Below the pieces are notes generated by a model. It searched no databases. It was not told the origin of the DNA and saw nothing but the letters and a program-made list of their open reading frames with translations. Shown here in pieces: positions 1 through 8,642 of a DNA stretch of 44,092 nucleotides; position 1 is the stretch's first letter; each line of letters begins with the position of its first letter. Location of the stretch: contig CALVJT010000006.1 of NCBI GenBank assembly GCA_944332315.1, positions 1 to 44,092 on the forward strand, read 5' to 3'. Made by a program: the position numbers and the translations under genes. This DNA is from an uncultured Clostridia bacterium. Its GTDB lineage: Bacteria; Bacillota; Clostridia; Christensenellales; UBA1242.

Positions 1-1474
1 GTTTTTGAAAATATTGCATATAATGTCACCGCTTCTGCTGGCATCTGCAATGAACTCAAAGCGCTTTGTGCGTTGCTATCTGTGTTCCAGCCGACGAATA
101 TCCAACCATCCGACTTCGTCGCATAACGGTTTGTTGTACTCAAATCCACTGCTTCACCTTCACCCAATACAACAGTACTTTCGTACCCACTAGCACTACC
201 AAAAGTTCCGCCATTGGTTGTAGCATCGTAAGTTACATCATAGCCAGGATTAAACACTTTCAGTGTTGGATAATTGTTGCCTATGATTTCCCACGTATCA
301 GTAAAGCTCCAAGATGTACTTGATGACCATTCTATTTTTTTAAATTCTTCTTCATTTATTACTTTACTAGGCAAATCAGGATCTTGTATACCAGTACCTC
401 TATATGTAGACCCTGTTGTGTTGTATGTTTGATTATAGTATGAATTAGCTGAAGCACCCCAAGACCCAGCAGTGATTCCACCTATACGTGTCCCGACACC
501 TTCGGAAGTCGCCTCCAATCCATTCCCGCTTTCAAAAACACTAAAACAATCTATAGCTATTGATGTATCACTATCGGAAAATGCTACGCCTAAAATACCT
601 CCAGAATATGCTTCCGTAAAAGAACCCACGCCTTTAGACTCCACTTTGCCTATATGATAGCAATTTTTTATAGTGACATTACTACTTGCTCCACCAACAA
701 CACCACCTGCACAATTATAAGAGTCGCCATCTGATTGAGCACTCATAGTTCCGATATGATAACAATTAGTAACTGAAGATTCCCCACCAGTGAGCGTCTG
801 TAAGCTCCCAGCAATTCCTCCAATTAGCGCAAAGGAACCGTCAGTTGATATATCACCTAATGAATAACAACTATCAATCTTAACATCATATCCACCACCA
901 ATAATTCCACCAACATCAGCCTGATAATATGTTGATTTTAATCCATTTTCCCAAATAACGCATAAATTTTTAATAGTGGCATCTCGTGCAAAACCTATAA
1001 GCCCAGCATAAGATACATTTGTTATAGTTATTGCATTTTCAAATGTAATTTTATGCCCATTCCCATCAAATACTCCATAAAAATAATTACCTTCGTTGGG
1101 CCCCTTGCCAATTGTCGTCCAAGTACTCGAAGTTACTGGTATATCGTCAGTTAACAATACATAGACAGGATCTGTAGCCGTCCCCCATTTTGTATCATCA
1201 TTTGCAAATTCCAATAGCTCCGTTTCATTGCTTATTGTATAATTGGGGCTCTCTGCTGTGCCTATTGCCATTGCAACTTTGTTGTATGATGGGTTTGGCA
1301 AACTCAAATAAATCGAAAAAGCTAACACAACTGCCAAAAGCCACACTATTATGTTTAGTGTAGCTAGTTTAGAACTTTTGCTATTTAGTTTTGTAGCTTT
1401 GCTTGCGTTCTTTTTTATTGGGTTAGAACTAAATACCCCCCCCCCCCCCCTACTTTTTTACTAAAATTAAACAT
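1..1474 (-). CDS. Surface protein with GLUG and InlB-type repeats (3' end off window; frame broken at poly-G)
   Basis: Not recognised as a named gene. The ATG at 1474 has a good SD (AAAGGAG, about 1483-1489) and begins MFNFSKKV, followed by a run of 15 G. As written, that frame stops after about 19 codons. One frame away, translation is open from the G tract to the window edge: a Lys/Ser/Asn-rich stretch, one hydrophobic segment (IIVWLLAVVLAFSIYL) typical of an N-terminal signal/anchor, then repeated segments of the form GGIxG..xNCYxxG, which match the GLUG motif. It ends in an InlB/Flg_new-type repeat (FVGWNTD ... VTLYAIF). Restoring the frame needs 13 or 16 G rather than 15. It resembles the giant repeat protein at the other end of the window and is probably exported and cell-wall associated. 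The open frame is clear; whether the break is phase variation, a real mutation or an assembly error cannot be told from one sequence. Confidence 0.8.
1436..1450 (-). repeat. 15-nt G homopolymer in the 5' end of a surface-protein gene
   Basis: Fifteen C on the given strand (G on the coding strand) lie nine codons into the surface-protein gene. Such a tract is very unlikely by chance in DNA this AT-rich. Its length sets the downstream reading frame: 15 is out of frame, 13 or 16 in frame. Confidence 0.9.
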
Positions 1475-1510
1475 ACTTTGTTCTCCTTTTTCGCTTGTAT
1501 TGTTATCTTT

Positions 1511-1540
1511 AGTATAGCACAAATTAAAAATATTTTGCAA
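1511..1540 (-). promoter_or_regulatory. Candidate sigma-A promoter of the surface-protein gene
   Basis: On the minus strand a TATACT -10 box (1516-1511) lies 18 nt after TTGCAA (1540-1535). The same GTGCTATACT string occurs in the divergent promoter at 1650-1678. The -35 match is moderate. Confidence 0.5.
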
Positions 1541-1649
1541 TTATTTTGGTTTGTTTATTAGCATATTTTGTAATTTTTTATTTATTGTTAAAAAAATTAT
1601 AATTTTTGTAAATATTTTATTAAACAAATATATTAAGTTAAATATAATA

Positions 1650-1678
1650 TTGACATTTTTGACATTTTGTGCTATACT
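1650..1678 (+). promoter_or_regulatory. Sigma-A promoter, TTGACA-N17-TATACT
   Basis: TTGACA at 1650-1655 and TATACT at 1673-1678 with 17 nt between. It sits 22 nt upstream of the ATG at 1701, giving a very short leader with an AGAGG SD at 1690-1694. Confidence 0.8.
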
Positions 1679-1700
1679 AAAAACCTAAAAGAGGTTATTT

Positions 1701-2573
1701 ATGAACATCAATGAAAATTTAGAAAAAGAAAAAAGAGATATCCTTAAAGCCGAAGGGTTGCAAAATAAAGTTCGTTCGTCCGCTTGGGATAAGGTGGTAA
1801 AATCTAAAGTCGTGCACGTAAGAATAAAGCCTACAGATAGAGCTATTGAACTTACTAAAAAAATGCCTATGCTTTCTGGCTACTCAAACTATAAAGAAAA
1901 CCTTATTAGTATGCTAGATGAACCTAGCAAAGAACAAGAACTTGCAAATTTTTTTGTAAACTCTACTAATGATGAACTTAAGTTTTTCCTTTCGCAGATG
2001 GTAGAGGATGGCGGGACAAGTTGGTTTGTTTTTGACTACTGCTTTAAGCGCCCTAATTTACATTCGGCAATAAACACTATGATGGAACAACAGCAATACG
2101 ATAAAGTGAGGACAATGTTTGCTTTTGCTTTTGATGATATTTTGGAATTGCGCCTAACAAAGCACACACATCCAAACTCATTTTCTGCTTATGCCGAAAA
2201 TCGTTGCGGGCAAGAAATATCATCATTCTTAGATACATATCTAAATCAAAACGCAATTATTTTTAATGATTATTTGACAAATGTACAAAACGAGTGTATG
2301 GACTACAAAACTCCAAAAGAATTTTTTGATGAAATTGCTACTTACAATGATGTAAAGCAATACGATTATGACAACTTAATCAGCACTCCCAACACTCTTT
2401 TTAAGGCATATCTATTATTCAAAAAACTAAATGAGCGCAAAGTTTGGGATACTGATATTATGCTATCTATAAACGAGTTTATTGAAAGAGATAAAAAACG
2501 CGCTATGTACGACGATTTTGATAACACTAAAATTAGCGAAGTGCAGAGACTTTATGACGAAATTATTAGATAA
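1701..2573 (+). CDS. Hypothetical protein, 290 aa
   Basis: I do not recognise this family. The protein is soluble and highly charged, without a signal peptide, membrane helix or obvious catalytic motif. The first 40 residues are Lys/Glu-rich; the rest looks alpha-helical with several Phe/Tyr-rich segments. The start is supported by an AGAGG SD 6 nt before the ATG and a near-consensus promoter immediately upstream, so the gene is probably monocistronic and constitutive. A terminator hairpin begins at its stop codon. It is transcribed divergently from the surface-protein gene, with only about 110 bp between the two promoters. Confidence 0.8.
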   Translation: MNINENLEKEKRDILKAEGLQNKVRSSAWDKVVKSKVVHVRIKPTDRAIELTKKMPMLSGYSNYKENLISMLDEPSKEQELANFFVNSTNDELKFFLSQMVEDGGTSWFVFDYCFKRPNLHSAINTMMEQQQYDKVRTMFAFAFDDILELRLTKHTHPNSFSAYAENRCGQEISSFLDTYLNQNAIIFNDYLTNVQNECMDYKTPKEFFDEIATYNDVKQYDYDNLISTPNTLFKAYLLFKKLNERKVWDTDIMLSINEFIERDKKRAMYDDFDNTKISEVQRLYDEIIR

Positions 2574-2595
2574 AGTGCGTAGCACTTTTTTTGTT
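2572..2595 (+). terminator. Rho-independent terminator
   Basis: Stem AAAGTGC (2572-2578) with GCACTTT (2582-2588), 3-nt loop, followed by TTTTGTTTT. It overlaps the TAA stop of the upstream gene. Confidence 0.75.
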
Positions 2596-2631
2596 TTAAT
2601 AGTACCTTATTTTAATATATGATTTATTTAA

Positions 2632-2700
2632 TTCTATAATATTCGTGGGGGGTATAGCAGAAAGACTTAGCAAAGGTTTGAATCTAGAGCTCACTATACC
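2632..2700. repeat. Dispersed intergenic element, copy A
   Basis: A 20-nt block at 2632-2651 (TTCTATAATATTCGTGGGGG) also occurs, inverted, at 6980-6999. Downstream parts also align: AAAGACTT, a TTTGAATCTA / TTCGATTCTA block, then ACTATACC. In this copy GGTATAG (2651-2657) can pair with CTATACC (2694-2700). The rest of the 2589-2857 gap holds no gene I can support. Confidence 0.65.
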
Positions 2701-2857
2701 ATCATTAATTTTTACTAGCCGTTTATTTTACTCCACGACAAAAATCACTCACTCTATTTTTCATAGATAGTAAAATTTTATGCTTTATAATTCTATTATT
2801 TTGGGCAAACTATCGCCCCAATTCCACACTTATTTGATAAAAATTTGCGCTATAATG

Positions 2858-2886
2858 TTGACAAATCTTACCGCGTTTGATATATT
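2858..2886 (+). promoter_or_regulatory. Sigma-A promoter, TTGACA-N17-TATATT
   Basis: TTGACA at 2858-2863 and TATATT at 2881-2886, spacing 17, directly before the flippase-like gene (ATG 2906; AGGTG at about 2896-2900 as SD). Confidence 0.6.
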
Positions 2887-2905
2887 ATAATATTATAGGT
2901 GTTGT

Positions 2906-4699
2906 ATGACAAACAAAAAGTTAAAGTTAAAAAGACAAAAAAAAGACATTAAAAGAAGTTCTCAAATAAATTCTTTGAATAGCAAAAACTCTCAATTAGA
3001 TACGAATTTAAGTAAAAACGAACCGCAAAATGTCCCTACTCCACAAAGCAACACCAATCTAGATACAAACACTATAGTTAATTCGATAGACCCCCAAATA
3101 GATAATGCACAAATAGACGATATAGCTAAAACTAATACAGAACATCCTTTGCATTTACCTATCAGTAATTTTCAAAAAGATGAAACTAGCAATAATTTGC
3201 AACTAGGTAGCAAAAATAGCGGTACTTTGCAAAATTCTAATGAAATATTGCCACGACACATCAGCCCACCACAAGAAGCTTTGCAAGAGCACAGTGATAT
3301 TCAGGCTTTACAAAACGCGGGAAATAGTGATACGCCAACAATTAATAATGCAGACTATAAACACTCCACTCACCTATATATATATAGCCTTATAAAAAGT
3401 GCCAAATCACCCGTTATATATAAATCGAATAAACAATTAAAAGGTTCGCACGAAAAAAATAAATTTAAGCTAAATGGTAAACTTATTTATAATGACGAAC
3501 TTTTTACCACTTGCACTAGTCCCGAGGACTGCAAAAGGCAAATTAAAATTGCCGAGAGCATTGCAGACGAAGCAGAGGAAAGAGCAAAAAAACAAAAATC
3601 TAAACGCAGTAAAATGTGGAGCCTATTTTTTCTTATCCTCAATATTGTAATTATAGTTGTAGCCGTTATAATATCTGCCTCACAAGAGGAAGGTATGGTA
3701 TCTATAGGAGGGATGTTTTCGGTTGCAAACTTTTGGTATCTGCTTGCAGCCTTAGTAGCTTTTATTTGCCTAATGGGATTTGAGGGCTTACGCTATTATA
3801 TTTTAATATGGCGCTCCACACGACATTCGCGACCATTTTTAAGCTACAAGGTGGCAGCAATTGGTAGATACTACGATAATATCACGCCCCTTTCCTCTGG
3901 CGGGCAACCCATGCAAATCTACTACCTAAAAAAACGCGGTATTAAGGCTAGCACTGCCTCCACTATGCCGTTTGCGGTATATGTATTTAATCAACTAATA
4001 ACACTGATAATTTCAATTTGCGTTCTAATTTTTAGCGAAAAGATTGCTGGGGGGCTATCCACGGCTGTGTTCACTGCAGCGGTGATTGGTGTTATTATAA
4101 ACACCTGTATGATGTTGTTTGTATTTGTGCTTTCGTTTAGTAAAAAAGTGGGACCCGTTCTTACTATTTGGGTACTAAAGCTACTTTACAAAATGCACAT
4201 TATTAAAGATTATACTGCTGTGTTTAGAAAGGTTATGAGATTTGTAAGTGAGTATCAAAAGACATTTAGATACTTCGTTTCAAACTTCAAAACATCAATA
4301 ATGCTTATTGGCTCCACCTTGCTTGTAATTTTGACAAAATTCCTTATTCCAGCCTTTGTGGTGTGTATGTTTAATAAAGATGGATTTACGTGGGAAGTTT
4401 ATAGTGCGGTATTTATTTGGTGCGTACTAATTGAATCAGTTCTTTCGTACATTCCGTGGCCGGGAGCGGGCGGTGTTGCCGAAGTGACCTACACTACAAT
4501 GTTTGCGTACTTTTCGCTCTCAACGGGTACCACAATTTGGGCAATGCTTATATACAGACTATTTCAATACTACTTTTTCCTATTGCAAGGCTTAGGCGTA
4601 CTTTGCTATGATTTCTTTGTAGGCAATAAAAAAATAGAAAAGGTGAACGCACATTTTAAGAGAATTGATGAGCAACGCAAACTGCAAAAAAAGAACTGA
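2906..4699 (+). CDS. Flippase-domain membrane protein (YbhN/MprF-type, lysylphosphatidylglycerol synthase TM family)
   Basis: 597 aa. Residues 1 to about 235 are hydrophilic, Asn/Gln/Ser-rich and basic, and predicted cytosolic. From residue 240 there are about eight hydrophobic helices. Motifs typical of this integral-membrane family (PF03706/UPF0104) are present: ITPLSSGGQPMQIYYLKKRG near 333-352 and PWPGAGGVAEVTYT in the C-terminal half. Known relatives are the membrane part of MprF, which moves aminoacylated lipid across the membrane, and stand-alone YbhN/AglD-like proteins of less certain substrate. There is no synthase domain here, so the role is inferred as lipid-linked transport or flipping. 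The long disordered N-terminal extension is unusual. Own promoter; a bidirectional terminator follows. Confidence 0.85.
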   Translation: MTNKKLKLKRQKKDIKRSSQINSLNSKNSQLDTNLSKNEPQNVPTPQSNTNLDTNTIVNSIDPQIDNAQIDDIAKTNTEHPLHLPISNFQKDETSNNLQLGSKNSGTLQNSNEILPRHISPPQEALQEHSDIQALQNAGNSDTPTINNADYKHSTHLYIYSLIKSAKSPVIYKSNKQLKGSHEKNKFKLNGKLIYNDELFTTCTSPEDCKRQIKIAESIADEAEERAKKQKSKRSKMWSLFFLILNIVIIVVAVIISASQEEGMVSIGGMFSVANFWYLLAALVAFICLMGFEGLRYYILIWRSTRHSRPFLSYKVAAIGRYYDNITPLSSGGQPMQIYYLKKRGIKASTASTMPFAVYVFNQLITLIISICVLIFSEKIAGGLSTAVFTAAVIGVIINTCMMLFVFVLSFSKKVGPVLTIWVLKLLYKMHIIKDYTAVFRKVMRFVSEYQKTFRYFVSNFKTSIMLIGSTLLVILTKFLIPAFVVCMFNKDGFTWEVYSAVFIWCVLIESVLSYIPWPGAGGVAEVTYTTMFAYFSLSTGTTIWAMLIYRLFQYYFFLLQGLGVLCYDFFVGNKKIEKVNAHFKRIDEQRKLQKKN

Positions 4700-4789
4700 T
4701 ATCAATGCAAGCGTATAAAAATTAAAAACTCATAATATAATTTATAAATAACATAAACACACAAGTTGAAATAAATCAAACAAACTAAA

Positions 4790-4825
4790 AAATACTATAA
4801 AGAAAGTCCTTTATAGTATTTTTAT
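4790..4825. terminator. Bidirectional terminator between convergent genes
   Basis: Stem AAATACTATAAAG (4790-4802) pairs with CTTTATAGTATTT (4809-4821) around a 6-nt loop, with U-rich tails in both directions. It serves the flippase-like gene and the facing lipoprotein gene. Confidence 0.8.
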
Positions 4826-4887
4826 ATTTTAAGTACATGATTAAAAATATATAACAAACATATCGTTGTTTTAATAGCAAGCACTTT

Positions 4888-5655
4888 CTATGCAGTCAGA
4901 GCGCGCCCAAACAAAGTGGATACTGTAACAGTATTCAAATCTCTTGCCTTATTAAGTTCACTTGCGTATCCGCTGGCAATCTCAGACTGTGTGCTACCCT
5001 GATTTATTGCAGAATCGCTTTTTAATGAATAAATTTTAGCATTTGCAAATACAAAAACTTCGCTAGCATAATCTTCCTCGCCTCTTTCAAAGTAAATATT
5101 TTCGAGTTTTTCATCATCAAAGTTATACTTTATAGCCATACGTGTTATTATATAGCCTATATCTGCGTTATATTCGCCAGCGGTTGAAGTTGATATTTGA
5201 TAAAATGTTACATAATTATCATTAACTTCCACCTTCATTAAATGTGTGCCAATATTTTCGCCCATAACATATTGCTTATATGTTTGGTTAGGTGTCATAT
5301 AATTATCTAGTAGCATTGAAAGTGCTATATTTATAGTTGTCGATAAATATTTAGTTGTATCATAGTTTTGTACTGTCTTTTCCTCAAAATCTACCGAATT
5401 AATGCTGTATCCTGTTAACCCTTGGTAGCCCGTCATAGCAAGATTACTGGTGCCTATATCAGCAGTATTATTTTCGTCATAACCATTTGCCACGCGATAA
5501 GCATCGGATAAAGCTATTACCGCTTTGTTCCTTGCGTTTAATTGGGTACTCCTATTTGTAGAATCGCACCCCACAAACAAAAAGGCAACAACTAAAATCA
5601 TTAGTAAACTAAAAGAAACTAAAATGCCCTTGCTAGTTCTACTCTGTATTTTCAT
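4888..5655 (-). CDS. Putative lipoprotein, 255 aa
   Basis: The N-terminus has a basic start, a hydrophobic stretch and a lipobox ending in FVGC with Cys at residue 30, so it should be lipidated and held on the outer face of the membrane. The mature part has no motif I recognise; it is rich in Asn, Thr and Tyr and contains a hydrophobic segment TTINIALSMLLDNYM. A GGAGG SD lies close upstream and a consensus promoter 23 nt before the start, so it is probably well expressed on its own. It converges with the flippase-like gene and shares its terminator. Function unknown. Confidence 0.85.
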   Translation of the reverse strand: MKIQSRTSKGILVSFSLLMILVVAFLFVGCDSTNRSTQLNARNKAVIALSDAYRVANGYDENNTADIGTSNLAMTGYQGLTGYSINSVDFEEKTVQNYDTTKYLSTTINIALSMLLDNYMTPNQTYKQYVMGENIGTHLMKVEVNDNYVTFYQISTSTAGEYNADIGYIITRMAIKYNFDDEKLENIYFERGEEDYASEVFVFANAKIYSLKSDSAINQGSTQSEIASGYASELNKARDLNTVTVSTLFGRALTA

Positions 5656-5677
5656 AATTCCTCCCTATAATAAAGTT

Positions 5678-5706
5678 ATTATAACATAATGTAAAAGCAA
5701 AGTCAA
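5678..5706 (-). promoter_or_regulatory. Sigma-A promoter of the lipoprotein gene
   Basis: On the minus strand TTGACT (5706-5701) and TATAAT (5683-5678) are 17 nt apart, 23 nt upstream of the ATG. Confidence 0.8.
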
Positions 5707-6114
5707 GCATAAGTTGCGTTTATTATTTACCATGCGTTATTGCGTTTGTATTTAATGTAAATTGATAATTTTATATACAAATAAATGGGCAGTAAAATAA
5801 AATATTGCCGAAAAATAAAATCTTTAAATAAAACAATACTCTTTTGATTGACTTAGTTAATAATAATTGATAAACTATTGTATATTATATAGAGCAAATT
5901 GTGTGATAATTGTAACGTGATAGTTTGCTTTGAGCAATAGGTTTATTTATTTTTGTTTATTTTTTATTAAACTATAAGAATTTAATAATTGCGATTTTTT
6001 AATCTAAGTAAAATGAAGGCAATAAAAATAAATTATGATTATTCCATAATAAAGATTAAAAAACAGTATTCCACAAACATTGAATAAAAAGCCAATTTTT
6101 TAATATAATATTTT
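5707..6114. other. Intergenic region, no gene seen
   Basis: Very AT-rich. A weak candidate plus-strand promoter is TTGACT (5848-5853) N17 TAAACT (5871-5876), with further TATA-like boxes after it, which would leave a leader of about 245 nt before the YugP-like gene. A short imperfect hairpin (GAGCAAA ... TTTGCT, about 5892-5930) is present. Nothing else is supported. Confidence 0.3.
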
Positions 6115-6126
6115 AGGAGAAAAATT

Positions 6127-6840
6127 TTGTTATTATATATTTTATTGGGAGTGATGATTATCCCTGGAATTATTTTGGGTATTTACGCCCAAAACAAGGT
6201 TACAAAAACTTATAAGATTTATAGTCAGGTGGAATCGGAGGGTGGACTTACGGCTAGCCAACTTGCTAGAACTGTACTCGACAACGCGGGACTACAAGAT
6301 ATTGAATTGAGGCGCGAAAAAGGCTTTTTGACCGACCACTATCATCCTAAAAAAAAGTATATTGCTCTTTCCGAGGATGTGTACGATTCAAAATCGGTTG
6401 CTGCACTGGGTGTAGCTATGCACGAGGTTGGGCACGCCATTCAAAAAAAGGAAAAATACTTTTTCTTGGGTTTTAGACAAGTGCTTGTACCAGTCACAAA
6501 CTTCGCTTCAACCCTACTATGGCCATTAATTATTATAGGATTTTTGCTAGGAGCTTTTTCTGCAACTGGTAGCCCTATTGGCGAAATTTTTGTATGGGCG
6601 GGCATAGGGTTTTATGGCATAACAGTACTATTAAATCTTATTACCTTGCCTGTGGAGTTTGATGCCTCGAACAGGGCGCTAAAGATGCTAGAAGGCGGAA
6701 ACTTTTTAACTGAAACTGAGCTTTATGGTGCTAAAAAAGTTTTAGGCGCGGCAGCACTTACTTATGTGGCAACTTTTGTTGTGGCAGTACTTGAACTTTT
6801 GAGATTTATCTTATTCATTTTCCTTTCGCGCAATAATTGA
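6127..6840 (+). CDS. yugP: YugP-like zinc metallopeptidase (Zn_peptidase_2 family)
   Basis: 237 aa. N-terminal membrane helix (about 2-20), then the HExxH zinc motif as H99-E-V-G-H103 in MHEVGHAIQ, then further hydrophobic helices around 120-175 and 205-235. The NLITLPVEFDASNRAL segment in the last third is characteristic of this family of predicted membrane neutral zinc peptidases (PF04298). The start is TTG at 6127, chosen because a clear AGGAG (6115-6119) lies 7 nt upstream and no ATG fits. The substrate of the family is not established. It appears monocistronic, followed by repeat copy B and a terminator. Confidence 0.9.
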   Translation: MLLYILLGVMIIPGIILGIYAQNKVTKTYKIYSQVESEGGLTASQLARTVLDNAGLQDIELRREKGFLTDHYHPKKKYIALSEDVYDSKSVAALGVAMHEVGHAIQKKEKYFFLGFRQVLVPVTNFASTLLWPLIIIGFLLGAFSATGSPIGEIFVWAGIGFYGITVLLNLITLPVEFDASNRALKMLEGGNFLTETELYGAKKVLGAAALTYVATFVVAVLELLRFILFIFLSRNN

Positions 6841-6918
6841 GGAAAATACTAAATACAAAAATATTAATAAGTTAAATTATAATAAGTTAATGAAATTTTT
6901 GGGTTCTTTATCATTTAT

Positions 6919-7000
6919 GGGGGTATAGTAGTTATAGAATCGAATTTTAACGAAGTCTTTTTGATAAATATTTAACTACCCCCACGAATATTATAGAACT
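6919..7000. repeat. Dispersed intergenic element, copy B (inverted relative to copy A)
   Basis: Reverse-complement relative of the element at 2632-2700. The block CCCCCACGAATATTATAGAA (6980-6999 core) is the exact complement of copy A's first 20 nt. GGGGG at 6919-6923 faces CCCCC at 6979-6983, and TAGTTA (6928-6933) faces TAACTA, so the copy can fold into a long hairpin of about 65 nt. Confidence 0.65.
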
Positions 7001-7030
7001 TATTTTTTATGATTTAATAAATTTATAAAA

Positions 7031-7070
7031 AAGCTCTTGCACAACCATTGCAAGGGCTTCTTTATTTGTT
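7031..7070 (+). terminator. Rho-independent terminator
   Basis: Stem AAGCTCTTGCA (7031-7041) with TGCAAGGGCTT (7049-7059), one G-U pair, followed by CTTTATTTGTTT. It probably ends the YugP-like transcript, about 190 nt after its stop. The stretch from 7071 to the next gene at 7313 shows nothing I can support. Confidence 0.7.
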
Positions 7071-7312
7071 TGCAAAAAGTATTTTGTTTACTATGCTTAA
7101 AAATTATTGCGGTATAAGAGCAATATTTTAGCATTATGCCATCAATATTTGCACAAAGATAGTTTTATTTTTTCTAACAAATAAGAATAATCACCAAAAA
7201 TACGATTTTTATGATTTTATAAAACTACATTTACCGCAAGATTTCAATATATAATATGATGTTAACAGTATAAAATAAATTGCTTAAATGTTGCAAGCCT
7301 ATGTAATCCATC

Positions 7313-8239
7313 CTATTGAGGTACGGTTATTAAAACAATTTCGGTTGGGTAGAGTTTGCCCCCATAATAGCGCAAATACATTTTATAATTCGGCGAAATT
7401 TTATGTATTAATTGTGGAAGTTCCCACAAATGCACATTATTGTGATATACCGAAACAAACAATGTTGGGGTATCGTTTTTTATATGATTTTTGGCCCCTA
7501 TAATGGCAGAGGGTTCATCCCCTTCAATATCCATTTTTAGCATAGTAATTTTTTCTTTTATATCGTCATCTAGTGTCACACAATCAATGTCCCCACCCTT
7601 TTGTGTGCGATTAGATGAAGCATCGTTTGCGTTAGCTAGCAAACTTATTTTGCCTTTTTTATCTTTTACGGCTTTTTGTTTGCATTGTACATTTGCCAAA
7701 TTTTTTGTGTTTTGCTTTAGGTAGGCAAAAATTGATGGGGTAATTTCGTACGCGTATATATTGTTATAACAATTTACTCCATAACAATCGATAAAATCTA
7801 GTATGGTATCACCCGTGTACGCTCCTAAATCAACAAATACTTCGTTTTCGCATTTTGGCACCAAATCGAGGTCAAAGTAGTGCTTAAATTTTTTGTTGAT
7901 GCATTTTTCTAGTTCAGCAGTGCTATAAAACACCCAATTGTTTAGTATGCCAAGCAACACTTGTTTAGATGTATAATCACTTAGTTTTTTGTACAACCAT
8001 TCTATTTTTTGCAAATTATTAAAAATATCTCTAGCTTTTAACTCAAAGTACTCATAATTATGATGTTCTAAATCAATTTTACCCCAAAAATTAAATTTAT
8101 CAAAGTAATTTTTGTATATTGACTGCAATTCAATAGGTAAAATCTTATAAACGCTTAATATATGTTCGAACAACCCTTTTTGTCCTTTGCTTTTGATAAA
8201 GTTTAGTGTCTGCTCAAAATTATTATCTATATAATTCAT
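7313..8239 (-). CDS. FkbM-family SAM-dependent methyltransferase
   Basis: 308 aa. The N-terminal third (1-130) is helical and unassigned. A Rossmann methyltransferase core follows: FVDLGAYTGDT at 135-145 (SAM-binding motif I), an acidic residue at the end of strand 2 (YAYEITP, about 162-168), and LKMDIEGDE at 234-242, the signature of FkbM proteins (PF05050). These enzymes mostly O-methylate sugars or polyketide/peptide scaffolds; the substrate here cannot be told. A GAGG SD lies 6 nt before the ATG. No sugar-biosynthesis neighbours are present. A candidate -10 box (TATAAT, 8259-8254, minus) lies just upstream, but no good -35 box. Confidence 0.85.
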   Translation of the reverse strand: MNYIDNNFEQTLNFIKSKGQKGLFEHILSVYKILPIELQSIYKNYFDKFNFWGKIDLEHHNYEYFELKARDIFNNLQKIEWLYKKLSDYTSKQVLLGILNNWVFYSTAELEKCINKKFKHYFDLDLVPKCENEVFVDLGAYTGDTILDFIDCYGVNCYNNIYAYEITPSIFAYLKQNTKNLANVQCKQKAVKDKKGKISLLANANDASSNRTQKGGDIDCVTLDDDIKEKITMLKMDIEGDEPSAIIGAKNHIKNDTPTLFVSVYHNNVHLWELPQLIHKISPNYKMYLRYYGGKLYPTEIVLITVPQ

Positions 8240-8465
8240 AAAAACCTCAAAGTATTATATTACTAGCAAATAATATAAGTCACACACATTTTTATATAAT
8301 TTAATTGTTGATATAAGTTTACAAATAAATAATTGACTTCAAATACCTATAAAACTTTTAGATTCTTTATTATTAACAGAGATTATAGAAATTATAAATT
8401 CACATTTTTGTTAAATAATATCTAAATTTTAATTATTCCAAACATTATAGACCCAACTTAAAAAA

Positions 8466-8489
8466 TCTACTTATGCTAGCATAAGTAGA
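8466..8489 (-). terminator. 24-nt perfect palindrome acting as terminator of the ABC exporter operon
   Basis: TCTACTTATGC/TAGCATAAGTAGA is exactly self-complementary over 24 nt and on the minus strand is followed by TTTTTT. It lies about 145 nt after the stop of the distal ABC gene. The perfect dyad could also bind a dimeric regulator, but the T-run argues for termination. Confidence 0.65.
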
Positions 8490-8522
8490 CTTTTAGTATA
8501 AAAAATCAACAAACCATTTACA

Positions 8523-8642
8523 TCAATCCTCGCTTATAAACGCACTCAAAATAGCACCGACCTCCCTAGGGCAAGAGCAAATGCCTTTGACATGGGGTTG
8601 TGGGGAAGTGGCAACTACACAGACAAGAACAAAATTACACAT
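8523..8642 (-). CDS. Candidate 39-aa ORF overlapping the end of the ABC exporter gene
   Basis: An ATG at 8642 overlaps the stop of the exporter gene (ATGTGTAA), and the frame runs 39 codons to a TGA at 8523. The peptide starts MCNFVLVCVV, has four Cys and ends AILSAFISED. The underlying DNA is roughly half G+C, clearly higher than its surroundings. There is no proper SD, so expression would rely on translational coupling. It could equally be a structured 3' UTR or a gene remnant. I do not recognise a family. Confidence 0.3.
   Translation of the reverse strand: MCNFVLVCVVATSPQPHVKGICSCPREVGAILSAFISED

Noticed and set aside
2651-2700. tRNA gene suggested by GGTATAG/CTATACC ends and a GGTTTGAATC T-loop-like string
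   Set aside because: Only 50 nt, without D-arm or anticodon arm; the similarity to copy B explains it better as a repeat.
5890-5935. Riboswitch before the YugP-like gene
   Set aside because: Only one weak hairpin and no conserved riboswitch core seen; the region is otherwise low-complexity AT.
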